A stretch of DNA of 50,904 nt from NCBI GenBank assembly GCA_029938605.1, contig JAOZUO010000017.1:1-50904 (forward strand). The letters are read 5' to 3'. The notes beneath the pieces are model-generated. The model was not told the DNA's origin, made no database searches, and was given only the letters and a program-made list of their open reading frames with translations. Within the stretch, counting starts at the first letter, position 1; the number at the start of each line of letters is the position of its first letter. Positions 1 to 9,858 of the stretch are shown one piece after another. The translations under genes and the position numbers were made by a program. The stretch comes from Deltaproteobacteria bacterium. Its GTDB lineage: Bacteria; Myxococcota_A; Polyangia; HGW-17; JAJRWW01.

Positions 1-1
1 C

Positions 2-3000
2 TGCCACCCGGCCTTCGGAGACTACTGCCTAACCCTGGACGGCATCCAAGGCTGCGGCGTGGACTGCACCTGGGAGACCTGCCCTGAGGGGTACGTCTGC
101 CAGACGGTCACCAGCAGCGCCGGCCCGGTACAGCAGTGCGTGCCGCCCGTGGGATCCTGTCGCTGTACCCCCGAAAGCGTCGGTTTGGTCCGAAGCTGCA
201 CGGCGGACAACGTCTTCGGAATTTGCCACGGCGAATCCACCTGTCTGATCTCCGGAGAGTGGAGCCCCTGCGACGCCACTCCTCCCGAGCCTGAGGTCTG
301 CAACGGTGTGGACGACAACTGCAACGGCCTGTTGGACGCCGACGACCCCGCGGTGGACATCAGCTCGCTGCCCACGAATCCTCCTTACCCCACGTGCCGC
401 ACGGGCGCGGCAGGCTTCTGCGAGGGCCGCTGGACCTGTCAGGAGGCCACCACGGACGTCTTCGAGTGGATCTGCGACGCCGCCGAACCCGTGGACGAGA
501 TCTGCGATGGTGGAGACAACGACTGCGACGGCACCATCGACGAGGATTTTCTGGACACCGACGGGCGCTACGTACACCCGAACCACTGTGGAACCTGCGA
601 GCTCGACTGCGAGACCGTCGTGGCCAACCTGGCCACCGGGCCCGGAGGCGTAGTGGTGGACGGCGCGGTGACCTGCGAGCTTCGCGGTGGATCGCCCACC
701 TGCGTGCCGCTGTTGTGTGAGGACGGCTACGCGCCCTTCCCCGAGGGTCAGCCCGTGCTCTGTCTCGAGCTGGTCAGCCCCCAGTGTCGACCCTGCACCT
801 CAGACGGCGACTGCCTCCTGTCGGTGGATCAATGCCGACCCGTGGGGAACGATCCCCACGACAGCTGTCTGCAGGGCTGCGGCACCGACGCCCCCTACGG
901 TGGCTGCACCGGCCAGGTGGGCATCCAGGGCTGCTGCCCATCAGACAGCCGATGTCAGGAGGTGGCCGGCTCCCTGGTCTGCGTTCCCACGGCCGATAGC
1001 TGCGACTGCAACGCCGATCGGGTGGGGTCTACAAGGCCCTGCTACTTGAACGGCGACGGCGGCGCCATCTGCGTGGGGCTGCAGCTCTGCGAGTTGGTGG
1101 CCGGCAACCTGTACACCTGGTCCGAGTGTGACGCCTCCGAGACCGTGGTGGAGGTGTGCGACGGCGAGGACAACGACTGCAACGGCGAGATCGACGAACC
1201 CTTCAAGGACACCCAGGGAAGTGGCACCTACGACGTGGACGAGCACTGCGGGGCCTGCAATGAGAACTGCCTCGCCCAGTGGAGCCAGGAGATCCAGCAC
1301 GCCATTGGCGGCTGCGTCTACCAACCCGGCCAGACCCCCGACTGCGAGATCGTGCAGTGCACCACCGAGACCGTAGGCGGCGGCGGGACCTGTCGCCTGG
1401 ACCTGGACTGCGGCGCGGGTTGGAGCTGTCACCCCGTTTATCATCAGTGCACCCGCGCCTGCACGGGGCCGGCGGACTGCTCCGGCGGACTGTGCAGCTC
1501 AGGCTTCTGCACCACGACCTGCAGTAACAACGCCCAGTGCGTGACGCAATATGGCCAACCCAGCGCCTGCGTGAGCGGTGCCTGCCAGGCCGAGTATCTG
1601 TTCCACAACGTCGACGAGGTGGACTCCAACGGCTGCGAGTGCGCCGCCCCCGTGAGCGGTGCCGTGGACACACCGGACATCTACCGCACCTATCCCGAAG
1701 CGGGCTGGCCCTACGTGGACCGCAACTGCGACGGCGTGGACGGAGATCTGGCCAGCGCGCTGTTCGTGTGGTCCGGCACAGACAGCAGCCAGGGCACCCA
1801 GGAACACCCCTTCCGGACCATCGATGAGGCCCTCGCGGTGTTCAACCCCTCCCTGAACAGCCAGATCCTCGTGGCGGCAGGCTACTACGAAGAGATCCTC
1901 TTCCTTTCGGCCGGGGTACGCCTCTTCGGCGGCTACGCGCCGGACTTCGCCACCCGGGACGTGGTGCTCTACCCGACCATCGTCGCCGGGCCGGAACCCG
2001 ATTTCGATCACCCGAACCATCCCCTGGGCGTGATCAACGGCGAAGACATCGCCGGGCTGGAAACCACCGTGGCGGGGTTCGTGATCTTCGGCTTCGACGT
2101 GACCTACCAGCCGGGACCGGGCAACCACGGCGAGACCACCTACGCGGTGTTTTTGCGCAACTGCTCCGGGGCGGTGACCATCGCCAACAACGTCATCCTG
2201 GGAGGCCGTGGGGGCGAGGGCGGCCTGGGTCTGGCCGGATCTCCGGGCCAGGGCGGCAACAACGGGCAGGACGGGCAAAACTCCACGGAGTGCAACACTG
2301 CCCAGTGCACCAACGAGTCCCAGTCCGGCGGCACCAGGGGCACCAACTCCAGCTGCGGCGGCGCCGCGGGCAACCACGGCGCGGGATCCGACGGGGACCT
2401 GCCGAGCCAGGGCTACTCCTCCACGGCCGGCGGCAACGGTCTCGGCGGAGACAACGGTACGTACACCAACGCCGGCAACACGGACTGGTGGTACCTGTGC
2501 AAGTACGACTGCCAGGTCGCCAACGATATGGACGGCGACGACGCCCAGTCCGGCGGCAACGGCTCCACGGGCAACGGCGGCAACGGCTGCGGGCTGTCCT
2601 TCGGCACGGTGTCAGGCGGCGAGTGGACCGGCGGCACGGGGAGCTCGGGCTCGGGAGGCACGGCGGGCAGCGGCGGCGGCGGCGGCGGCGCGGGAGGCTG
2701 CGTGCAGAACAGCAACCAGTCCAACTGCACCGAAGGGAACCTGCTCGGGGACCTCGGCTCCACCGGCGGCGGCGGCGGTGCGGGAGGCTGCGGTGGCACC
2801 GGCGGAATCGGCGGTGGAGCGGGCGGCGCCTCCTTCGCCGTATTCGTCTCCTACACCTACGCGGTGGCCACCCGCCCGGTGGTCCTGGGCAACGTGATCG
2901 AGCGGGGCGAGGGTGGCGCGGCGGGTTCGGGGGGCTACGGTGGCCACGGTGGTCTCGGCGGCCAGGGAGGCACGGGGGGCATCGCCCAACCGCCGGCCTG

Positions 3001-3265
3001 GTGCGCCGGCTACGGCGGCAAGGGTGGTCGCGGGGGCGACGGCGGTGGTGGCGGCGGCGGTGGTGGTGGCTGCGGCGGCAGCGCCTACGGCGTGGCCGGC
3101 CAGCAAATCGGCAGCGCGGGGTACGCCACCTCGAACACCTTCGAGCCGGCCTCCACCGTGACCACGGGAGGCCCGGGGGGCGACGGGGGACCCTCCCCGG
3201 CAGGTGGAAGCGCCAACGGAAGCGCCGGCGTCTACGGCGAGTCGGGGGATCTCCATGTTTATTGA
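2..3265 (+). CDS. Secreted Cys-rich protein with MopE-like metal-binding motifs, beta-helix region and Gly-rich tail (5' partial)
   Basis: The reading frame is open to the left edge, so the N-terminus and any signal peptide are missing; 1087 residues are visible. The first ~560 residues are Cys-rich and carry three copies of the putative metal-binding motif ExCxGxDNDCxGxxDE (near residues 98, 166 and 383), known from MopE-like proteins. A degenerate DRNCDGVDGD follows near 575. Residues ~590-730 look like a DUF1565-type parallel beta-helix (HPFRTIDEALA, then LFGGYAPDF). From ~733 to the end the protein is dominated by Gly-rich GGxGG repeats, interrupted by one non-Gly block (ASFAVFVSYTYAVATRPVV). 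It is a close architectural paralog of the next gene and overlaps it by 11 bp. It is probably exported or surface-bound. Metal binding is inferred from the motif only, and the function is unknown. Confidence 0.85.
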   Translation, partial: CHPAFGDYCLTLDGIQGCGVDCTWETCPEGYVCQTVTSSAGPVQQCVPPVGSCRCTPESVGLVRSCTADNVFGICHGESTCLISGEWSPCDATPPEPEVCNGVDDNCNGLLDADDPAVDISSLPTNPPYPTCRTGAAGFCEGRWTCQEATTDVFEWICDAAEPVDEICDGGDNDCDGTIDEDFLDTDGRYVHPNHCGTCELDCETVVANLATGPGGVVVDGAVTCELRGGSPTCVPLLCEDGYAPFPEGQPVLCLELVSPQCRPCTSDGDCLLSVDQCRPVGNDPHDSCLQGCGTDAPYGGCTGQVGIQGCCPSDSRCQEVAGSLVCVPTADSCDCNADRVGSTRPCYLNGDGGAICVGLQLCELVAGNLYTWSECDASETVVEVCDGEDNDCNGEIDEPFKDTQGSGTYDVDEHCGACNENCLAQWSQEIQHAIGGCVYQPGQTPDCEIVQCTTETVGGGGTCRLDLDCGAGWSCHPVYHQCTRACTGPADCSGGLCSSGFCTTTCSNNAQCVTQYGQPSACVSGACQAEYLFHNVDEVDSNGCECAAPVSGAVDTPDIYRTYPEAGWPYVDRNCDGVDGDLASALFVWSGTDSSQGTQEHPFRTIDEALAVFNPSLNSQILVAAGYYEEILFLSAGVRLFGGYAPDFATRDVVLYPTIVAGPEPDFDHPNHPLGVINGEDIAGLETTVAGFVIFGFDVTYQPGPGNHGETTYAVFLRNCSGAVTIANNVILGGRGGEGGLGLAGSPGQGGNNGQDGQNSTECNTAQCTNESQSGGTRGTNSSCGGAAGNHGAGSDGDLPSQGYSSTAGGNGLGGDNGTYTNAGNTDWWYLCKYDCQVANDMDGDDAQSGGNGSTGNGGNGCGLSFGTVSGGEWTGGTGSSGSGGTAGSGGGGGGAGGCVQNSNQSNCTEGNLLGDLGSTGGGGGAGGCGGTGGIGGGAGGASFAVFVSYTYAVATRPVVLGNVIERGEGGAAGSGGYGGHGGLGGQGGTGGIAQPPAWCAGYGGKGGRGGDGGGGGGGGGGCGGSAYGVAGQQIGSAGYATSNTFEPASTVTTGGPGGDGGPSPAGGSANGSAGVYGESGDLHVY

Positions 3266-6200
3266 GAAACGAATCCCGATTCGGACGCTGGCGTTGACCT
3301 GCGCGATATTGTGGGTCGGTGTGGTGGTTACGGGCTGCGGCCGGACCTCCGCCTTTCCGGATCCCTGCGCCGACGGTGGCTGCCCCTGCACCTTTAGCTG
3401 GGACTGCCCGACAGGGTACGACTGCATCGATCAAATCTGCGTCCAGCGGATGCTGCCCGACGCCGCGGCGGACGTGGCGCCAAACCTCCTGGGCTTCGGC
3501 GAGCTCTGCCAAGAGAACGACCAGTGCGAAAGCGGCTACTGCTTGCCGGATCTGCAGGACGCCTTCTGTACCGTGGAGTGCCAGGGCGGCTGCCCCGACG
3601 GGTGGGCCTGCCGCCTGGTGACCGATCCCCGGGGCGGCACCGAGCCCATCGGCCTGTGCGTGGTGGACCGACAGCGGCTCTGCCAGCCCTGCCTGGACGA
3701 CGGCGACTGTAACCCCTCCGGGGGCGACAAGTGTCTGCCCAACCCGACGGCCCTGCACTGCGCGCTGGACTGCACCTTTGGTGACTGCCCCACGGGCTAC
3801 ATCTGCACGGACGTGCCGGGAGGACCCGGCGCGGGGACGCTGCGTCAGTGTCTCCCCGTAAGTGGCACCTGCGCCTGCACCGCCGAAAGCGCCGGGCAGC
3901 TTCGCGGCTGTGAACGCGCCAACGCCATCGGCGTCTGCGCCGGGCAGGAGATCTGCGAGCCCGCCGATGGCTGGTCGGACTGCTCCGCCAATGAGCCGGC
4001 CCCCGAGACCTGCAACGGCGTGGACGACAACTGCAATGGGCCGGTGGACGAGAACATGGACGATCGACCCTGCTCGATCACCGTGGACCAGTGGACCTGT
4101 ACGGGCACCGAGACCTGCCAGGGCAGCGCAGGCTGGATCTGCGACGCGCCCACTCCCGAGCCCGAGACCTGCGACGGAGCGGACAACAATTGTAACGGCC
4201 AGATCGACGAAACCTTCGTGGACGCCGCGGGCCTCTACTACACCCGCGCCCACTGCGGTGGCTGCGGCATCGACTGTGATCTGATCATCGCCAACGCCGC
4301 GGTCACCACCTGTGAAATTCATGAGGGCGCCCCACGCTGCATCGCTATTTCGTGCCTCCCGGGGTTCTTCCCCTACGCCGACGGCACCATCTGCCTGCAG
4401 CTACCGGACACCCTCTGCGACACCTGCGTCACCGACGCCGACTGCGTCTCCCCCGGCAGCCGCTGTATCGACAACGGCGAGGAGCAATTCTGCGGACGGG
4501 ACTGTGGCCCGACCTCGGTGTACGGCGCCACCTGTCCCACGGGGTACCACTGCGTCACCGACAGCGGAGCCCAGCAGTGCCAGCCCGTGAACGACACCTG
4601 TCTTTGTGACGCGGCCAACGTCGGCGCCACCCGGGCCTGCACCCTGCAGTGGTGCACGGGCTACGAGTACTGCATCGCCAGCGGGGGCGGCTGGGACTGG
4701 AGCGCCTGCGATATCAGCCACACCGTGGAGATCTGTGACTCCCTCGACAACGACTGCGACGGATCCATCGACGAGGGATTTCTGAACCAGTCCACCGGCC
4801 GCTACGAGTCCGACGAGCACTGCGGCTGGTGCAACAACGACTGCACCAAGTACTGGTCGCCGGAGATCCATCACGCCGTGGGGGGCTGCGACACCTCGCT
4901 GCCCCAGCCCGAGTGTCGGCTGGACCACTGCCTCACCGAGACCATAGGCACGATCCTGTACGAGTGGGTGAACGTCAACGGCGACGACTTCGACGGCTGC
5001 GAATGTCTCCGGGTCTTGGGAAACCTCACCTACGATCCGCCGGACATGGGCGACTTCCCTGAGCCCGGCGCCACCTACGAAGATGAGAACTGCGACGGTG
5101 TGGATGGGGTGGCCGCGGACGCGCTCTTCGTGTGGGGGGGCAACCCGTCGGCGGGCTCAGGCACCCGGACCAATCCCTACCGGACCCTGAACCAGGCCCT
5201 CACTGCGCTGCCGAGCTCCGGTAAGGAGTATATTCTGGTGGCCGAGTCCACCTACTCCGAGAACGTGATCCTGTTTGAGGGAACCCAGCTCTATGGTGGG
5301 TACGCGTCGGACTTCCTCAGCCGGGACATCCTGCTGTTTACCACCACCATCCAGGGCGTGACGCCCGCGGGCGCCAGCGAACGTGGCGCCGTGACCGCCA
5401 CCAACCTGGGCCACAGCTCGAGTCAGACCGTGGTAAGCGGCTTTTACGTGCTGGGCCCGGACATCGAGGCGGACACGCCCGACAACGCAAACGGCTCGGC
5501 CAGCATCGGCATCTACCTCGCGGACTGTGGCCCGGGGCTGGTGCTCCAAAACAACATCCTGTACGGCGGACACGGAGGGCCCGGAGGTCGGGGTACCACC
5601 GGCGTATCGGGATACGGGCGACAGGACAGCGTGGCCCTCGATGGCGGCGGCGGCCTGGACTCCGTCACCACCGGCGGTCCCTGCCCAGCGGGACTCAACC
5701 GCCTCGGGGGATCGAGCGGTGTCAACAGCCAGTGCTCGACGGTCACGGCGGATCCCGGCGGAAACGCCATCTGCCCGGTCTTCGACTTTTCCACCCAACC
5801 CTACCTGAGCCAGCAGCAGCAGTACGTCTCGCCCTCGGGCACCAACGGTGCCGGCGGCTGGGACTGGAGCTATGACGATCTCAGCGGCCCGGGCTGCGGC
5901 CATGTCACCGAGAGCGGCTGGCCTTCGGACATCCGCACCCACCACGGACAGGACGGCACGGACGGTACGGATGGCAACCCCGGCACCGGCGGGGGCGGAG
6001 GCACAAACGGCTACGGCTCCATCGCCGGTGGCATGTGGGTCCACGCCCCCGTGGGTCCCTCCTCTGGAGGCGCCGGCGCACTCGGGGCAGCCGGGGGCGG
6101 AGGAGGCGCTGGAGGCGGCACTGCCTACTACGCCGCCGGCACCTGCAACGACCACGAAGAGGGCGCCACGGGGGGCGGCGGTGGCGCCGGAGGCTGCGGA

Positions 6201-6740
6201 GGAAACGGCGGGGCGCCGGGGGGTGGAGGAGGCGCCTCAGTGGCGATCTTCGTCTACTTCACGAGCGCCGCTACGGGACCGCAGTTGCCCATCATCCTGC
6301 AAAACCGCATCCGCCGCGGTCCTGGGGGCGCAGGAGGCACCGGCGGCTTTGGCGGTCCCGGTGGCCAGGGCGGCAACGGCGGCTTTGGCGGCAACTCCAC
6401 CAACTGGTCGGCCTCGGTGGGCGGCAAGGGTGGGGACGGCGGCAACGGGGGCCCCGGAGGAGGAGGAGGAGGAAGCTCCGGCGGTCCCTCCTTCGGCATC
6501 CTGGGCTTCAATATCCCCGGCACCACCTGGGGCTCAACGAACCTGTGGGACTACGCCAACACCGTGGACACCGGCGGGGTAGCGGGAGTGGGTGGCGGCG
6601 CCGCCGCAGTGGGCTCCGTGGGACAAGACGGCGTGGACGGCCACTTCACCAACCTCCTGTACCTACGCCCCTGTGGCTCTGGAAACTCCTGTCCCGGCAC
6701 CCAGATCTGCGACCCCAACAACGTCTGCATTCCGAATTAA
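3255..6740 (+). CDS. Lipoprotein with MopE-like motifs, beta-helix region and Gly-rich domain
   Basis: 1161 residues. The ATG at 3255 is preferred over an upstream in-frame GTG (3204) because it starts a clean lipoprotein signal: basic N-terminus, hydrophobic stretch, then VVTGC with the lipid Cys at 28. Motifs of the type ETCNGVDDNCNG occur near residues 251, 304 and 492, with a shorter DENCDGVDG near 610. A DUF1565-like region (NPYRTLNQALTALPSSGKEY, then LYGGYASDF) covers ~632-765. A long Gly-rich region runs to ~1128, and the protein ends with a small Cys cluster (CPGTQICDPNNVC). Its last 4 bp overlap the convergent gene on the other strand. Domain order matches the upstream gene, so the pair is a tandem duplication. 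It is probably an outer-surface lipoprotein. Adhesion, matrix or metal-binding roles are all possible and unproven. Confidence 0.88.
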   Translation: MFIEKRIPIRTLALTCAILWVGVVVTGCGRTSAFPDPCADGGCPCTFSWDCPTGYDCIDQICVQRMLPDAAADVAPNLLGFGELCQENDQCESGYCLPDLQDAFCTVECQGGCPDGWACRLVTDPRGGTEPIGLCVVDRQRLCQPCLDDGDCNPSGGDKCLPNPTALHCALDCTFGDCPTGYICTDVPGGPGAGTLRQCLPVSGTCACTAESAGQLRGCERANAIGVCAGQEICEPADGWSDCSANEPAPETCNGVDDNCNGPVDENMDDRPCSITVDQWTCTGTETCQGSAGWICDAPTPEPETCDGADNNCNGQIDETFVDAAGLYYTRAHCGGCGIDCDLIIANAAVTTCEIHEGAPRCIAISCLPGFFPYADGTICLQLPDTLCDTCVTDADCVSPGSRCIDNGEEQFCGRDCGPTSVYGATCPTGYHCVTDSGAQQCQPVNDTCLCDAANVGATRACTLQWCTGYEYCIASGGGWDWSACDISHTVEICDSLDNDCDGSIDEGFLNQSTGRYESDEHCGWCNNDCTKYWSPEIHHAVGGCDTSLPQPECRLDHCLTETIGTILYEWVNVNGDDFDGCECLRVLGNLTYDPPDMGDFPEPGATYEDENCDGVDGVAADALFVWGGNPSAGSGTRTNPYRTLNQALTALPSSGKEYILVAESTYSENVILFEGTQLYGGYASDFLSRDILLFTTTIQGVTPAGASERGAVTATNLGHSSSQTVVSGFYVLGPDIEADTPDNANGSASIGIYLADCGPGLVLQNNILYGGHGGPGGRGTTGVSGYGRQDSVALDGGGGLDSVTTGGPCPAGLNRLGGSSGVNSQCSTVTADPGGNAICPVFDFSTQPYLSQQQQYVSPSGTNGAGGWDWSYDDLSGPGCGHVTESGWPSDIRTHHGQDGTDGTDGNPGTGGGGGTNGYGSIAGGMWVHAPVGPSSGGAGALGAAGGGGGAGGGTAYYAAGTCNDHEEGATGGGGGAGGCGGNGGAPGGGGGASVAIFVYFTSAATGPQLPIILQNRIRRGPGGAGGTGGFGGPGGQGGNGGFGGNSTNWSASVGGKGGDGGNGGPGGGGGGSSGGPSFGILGFNIPGTTWGSTNLWDYANTVDTGGVAGVGGGAAAVGSVGQDGVDGHFTNLLYLRPCGSGNSCPGTQICDPNNVCIPN

Positions 6741-9700
6741 TCGCCAGAAAGTAGCTCGCGCTTTACGGAGCGCTTCACGGTTTTGCCGTTGCGTTCTATT
6801 TCGAGGACTACGGCGGTGCCGGAGGGTCCCAGGAGCAGGGTCTGCACGTCAGTGAGACCCAGACCATCGAGGTCCTGGCCATCCACCGCCACCAGCTCAT
6901 CGCCCACCACGAGGCCTGCGTTCTCGGCGCTGCTGCGGGGCGCGATGGTGGCGATAAGGATGCGATCGCCATTTTCCCGCAGGGTGATAGGTACCCCGGC
7001 CTGAAGGGACGTGGGGGCCTGGGTGCCGGGCGTCAGGTCCACGATCAGTGAGGTCGTGGCGAGACCGGCGATGACCTTCACTTCCATCAACTTGCCCGTG
7101 CCGCGCTCGGGGTGGGTGGCGACCAGCTCGTGGGTGCCCGGGGGGACCTCGGCGATCACGAAAGATCCCTTGGCGTCAGTCCGTCCCTCCAGCCCCGCGA
7201 TCTTCACCAGGGCGTCATCCACCGCCAACCCCCGGTCGTCGCGGACGTACCCCTCCACCGACCCACCCAGCTCGAGGTACACCCTCACCCCCCGCCGAGT
7301 GATCTTGCGCGGGGTACGCGCCGTTTTGACAAACACCACCTGGGTGACCCGGGCGTAGTTGGGCGCGGTCACCACGAGCTCATACTTCCCGGCGGGGATG
7401 GGCACCTCCTGGGCGCGTCCGGCAAATCCCTCCCGACGGATCACCGGCCCTCCCGCGCGTCGCAATACGTAGCTGAAGGCCGGCAGGGAGGCTCGGGTCT
7501 GACGATCCCGCACCTCGAAGGCCACCCCACCGCCGTAGGACAGCTTCCAGGTTTGCGGCGCCACGGGACAACGCACCTCGAAGGCGTGATCCGGGAAGTT
7601 GTGATGGTGCACGGTGACCGCATACGAGAGTTTGCCCAGGGCGGACACGGCAAATCCACCTGCCGGATCTGACACGGCCACACCCCGGCTCGGAGCGTCG
7701 GGGGTCACCGACACCAGCGAAAGCCGCGCCCCCGTCACCGGCAGGCCGTGACCGTCCACCAACCGACCCCGCACCGAGCAAGCGGCCCTCTGCATGGTCA
7801 GCACCACCTTTGTGGTCTGGCCGGGCTTGCCCACCCGCAGGCGATGCACCAGGGGCACAAACCCGGGTGCAGAAAGTCCCAACCGCACCCGGCCGAGGAG
7901 ATTTTTCATCCCGAAGCGGCCCTTGTCGTCGGTGATCCGCACCACGTAGTGAAAAGGATCGGCCATCTGGGCCAGGGCCACCTGAACCCCTGCCAAGCCC
8001 ACCCCTTCGGGATCGAGCACGGTACCCTGAAGGGACGCACCCGGCCCCATGCGGATCACGAGATCCCGACGCACCTCTCCGCGCTTGAGGCGCCACGGCC
8101 CGGCCTTGGCCCGGGCGTAGGACTCATGGCGCACCACCAGGGAGAGGGAGCCGGGCGGGACCCCCAAGATGCGGAACTTGCCCTTTTCATCGGTCAAAAA
8201 GGCCGTCGCCCGGCCGCTCAGGGGGATCCGCCCCGTGGCCACGGTGAGATCCCCGGCACTGTCCACCGCGGGCATCAGAGGCACGGGCCCCGCCAGTACA
8301 CCGAGGGAGCCCGGTGGCGTGGCGGTGGCATCCACCGTGGATTTGCCAATGCCCACTAATGAGCGCAGGGCCCGGTCCCACAGGGTGTCCTGGAGAGCCA
8401 CCGTGGGGCCGGATCGATCGGCAATGTAGCTGCCACGGGCGCGGCCCACCACCTCGATACGCGCCCCCACCACCACCCGCCCGGTGTCATCGATCACCGT
8501 ACCCGCCAGCACTCCACCCCGATGCAGATCCAGCTCCACGGGAGGGTTGGGACCCGGCAGCACCGTGACCGGTACGCCCCGTCGGGGTAGGTACGCGTCC
8601 CGGGACAATGTGAGCCTGTACTCTCCGGGCAGCAGGGGTTCGAGCACGAAGGAGCCATCCTTGGTGGTCTGCGTCATCAGCGGGTTCATGGCGAGCAGAT
8701 CCCGCCCGGCCGTAATACGTACGCCGCCGATGGGCTTGCGGGTGAGGGCGTCTACGACCCGGCCCTTGACCACGGTGCCCTCGAGCAGGGTCAGCACCAC
8801 CGGCGGTGGGGATGCGCCGCCCAGGAGATCCACCGCGGGGGCCGGCGCCGAAACCCAGCGACCACGGCGGGCTCGAAGCTCATAGATACCCTCGCGCAGG
8901 CCGGTGAAGCGGAACCGTCCCTGGGGGTCAGTGCTCGTGTGGACAGGAGGCCAGACCCCTGAGCCAACCAGCTCCACCACCGCGCCGGGGGCGGGCTTGT
9001 CGTTAGCCACCACCCGTCCGGTGATGGTCTGCAGGGGACGCAGGGAGATCCGCAGGCCCACGGCTGGAGCGACGACCTGACGCAGCACGAAGGAGCCAAA
9101 GCCGTCCGCCCTCACCATAAGCTGATAGGCCGCTGCCTGTAGTCCGGATACCCGGAACCGTCCCTTGTCGTCCACCGACCCCTTGTGGGGTGGTTCCAGC
9201 GGGCGGTGGGGCAGATCCAACGCACCGATCACCGCAATCTGCGCGTGGGTGATCGGCCTCCCGTCGGGATCGGTCACCCGCCCGCTCACCGCATGCCCCG
9301 AGACCAGTCGTAGGGTGCCAAGGTCTCGCGTACCAGATCGTTCCAAACGGATCCTACGGTGGAGCCGCGCCATACCAGGGGCGCTGATCAACAGGTGGTA
9401 GCTTCCCGCGAGCCCGACATCCACCGCCACCCGCCCCTGATTGTCGCTCCGTACCAGGAGTACGGGCACGGTGCCAAACCCCACGGTCCGCAGGGCAAGC
9501 ACTAGCTCGGCGCCGGCCACAGGGCGATCCTGCCCGTCCACCACCCTGCCCGTGACGCGACACAAAAAGCGCACCAGCCCCGGAGATGGCGACGAGAGAT
9601 CACCGGTGATTGCGCCAGGGCCGTCCACCGGCACCTGGGCAGTCTGACACCGCCGGCCGGCCACCAGCCCAAAGACACACAACAAGACCGCGCCTCCGAT

Positions 9701-9748
9701 CACCAGAAGGTTGGTCCGCTGCGCCGCGCGGCTCATCACTCGGGTCAA
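6737..9748 (-). CDS. Membrane-anchored protein with multiple carboxypeptidase-regulatory-like domains and a C-terminal PDZ domain
   Basis: 1003 residues. The TTG at 9748 is chosen because GGAGG sits 6 nt upstream; the downstream ATG (9736) has no well-placed ribosome site. Residues ~13-32 form one hydrophobic segment (signal anchor or signal peptide) followed by GRRC. The body contains at least eight beta-sandwich units of the carboxypeptidase-regulatory-like type, each starting with the pattern VxGxVxDxxGxPVxGA (for example VSGRVTDPDGRPITHAQIAV and VRGRLVDGHGLPVTGARLSL). The last ~75 residues are a PDZ domain (SSAENAGLVVGDELVAVDGQ). Most of the chain should be periplasmic or extracellular. 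Such repeats usually act as stalks or adhesion/scaffold modules, and the PDZ suggests binding of a C-terminal peptide. No protease domain is visible. It converges with the Gly-rich lipoprotein gene. Confidence 0.85.
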   Translation of the reverse strand: MTRVMSRAAQRTNLLVIGGAVLLCVFGLVAGRRCQTAQVPVDGPGAITGDLSSPSPGLVRFLCRVTGRVVDGQDRPVAGAELVLALRTVGFGTVPVLLVRSDNQGRVAVDVGLAGSYHLLISAPGMARLHRRIRLERSGTRDLGTLRLVSGHAVSGRVTDPDGRPITHAQIAVIGALDLPHRPLEPPHKGSVDDKGRFRVSGLQAAAYQLMVRADGFGSFVLRQVVAPAVGLRISLRPLQTITGRVVANDKPAPGAVVELVGSGVWPPVHTSTDPQGRFRFTGLREGIYELRARRGRWVSAPAPAVDLLGGASPPPVVLTLLEGTVVKGRVVDALTRKPIGGVRITAGRDLLAMNPLMTQTTKDGSFVLEPLLPGEYRLTLSRDAYLPRRGVPVTVLPGPNPPVELDLHRGGVLAGTVIDDTGRVVVGARIEVVGRARGSYIADRSGPTVALQDTLWDRALRSLVGIGKSTVDATATPPGSLGVLAGPVPLMPAVDSAGDLTVATGRIPLSGRATAFLTDEKGKFRILGVPPGSLSLVVRHESYARAKAGPWRLKRGEVRRDLVIRMGPGASLQGTVLDPEGVGLAGVQVALAQMADPFHYVVRITDDKGRFGMKNLLGRVRLGLSAPGFVPLVHRLRVGKPGQTTKVVLTMQRAACSVRGRLVDGHGLPVTGARLSLVSVTPDAPSRGVAVSDPAGGFAVSALGKLSYAVTVHHHNFPDHAFEVRCPVAPQTWKLSYGGGVAFEVRDRQTRASLPAFSYVLRRAGGPVIRREGFAGRAQEVPIPAGKYELVVTAPNYARVTQVVFVKTARTPRKITRRGVRVYLELGGSVEGYVRDDRGLAVDDALVKIAGLEGRTDAKGSFVIAEVPPGTHELVATHPERGTGKLMEVKVIAGLATTSLIVDLTPGTQAPTSLQAGVPITLRENGDRILIATIAPRSSAENAGLVVGDELVAVDGQDLDGLGLTDVQTLLLGPSGTAVVLEIERNGKTVKRSVKRELLSGD

Positions 9749-9796
9749 CGCTCACCTCCGGGGCATGGTACTGGTCTGTCCCGCCTCAGAAAATCC

Positions 9797-9825
9797 TTGC
9801 CGTCCGCGCACGTATCTGCTATTCG
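9797..9825 (+). promoter_or_regulatory. Possible sigma70-type promoter for rpmB
   Basis: TTGCCG (9797-9802), a 17-bp spacer and TATTCG (9820-9825) lie 34 bp upstream of the rpmB start. Both boxes match consensus only in part, so this is a weak candidate. It would point away from the divergent gene that starts at 9748. Confidence 0.25.
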
Positions 9826-9858
9826 CTCCAGTCGCCCAACCCTGAAAAGAGGATTGTC

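Noticed and set aside
2193..4322. A 709-codon open frame on the minus strand opposite the Gly-rich and Cys-rich genes
   Set aside because: Gly-rich, GC-rich coding DNA gives open frames on the other strand; this one is full of Arg/Pro/Ala runs, and lacks a ribosome site and known motifs.
9610..9858. An N-terminal extension of L28
   Set aside because: It overlaps the divergent gene, has no L28 similarity, and the ATG at 9859 has a good ribosome site and gives the correct length.
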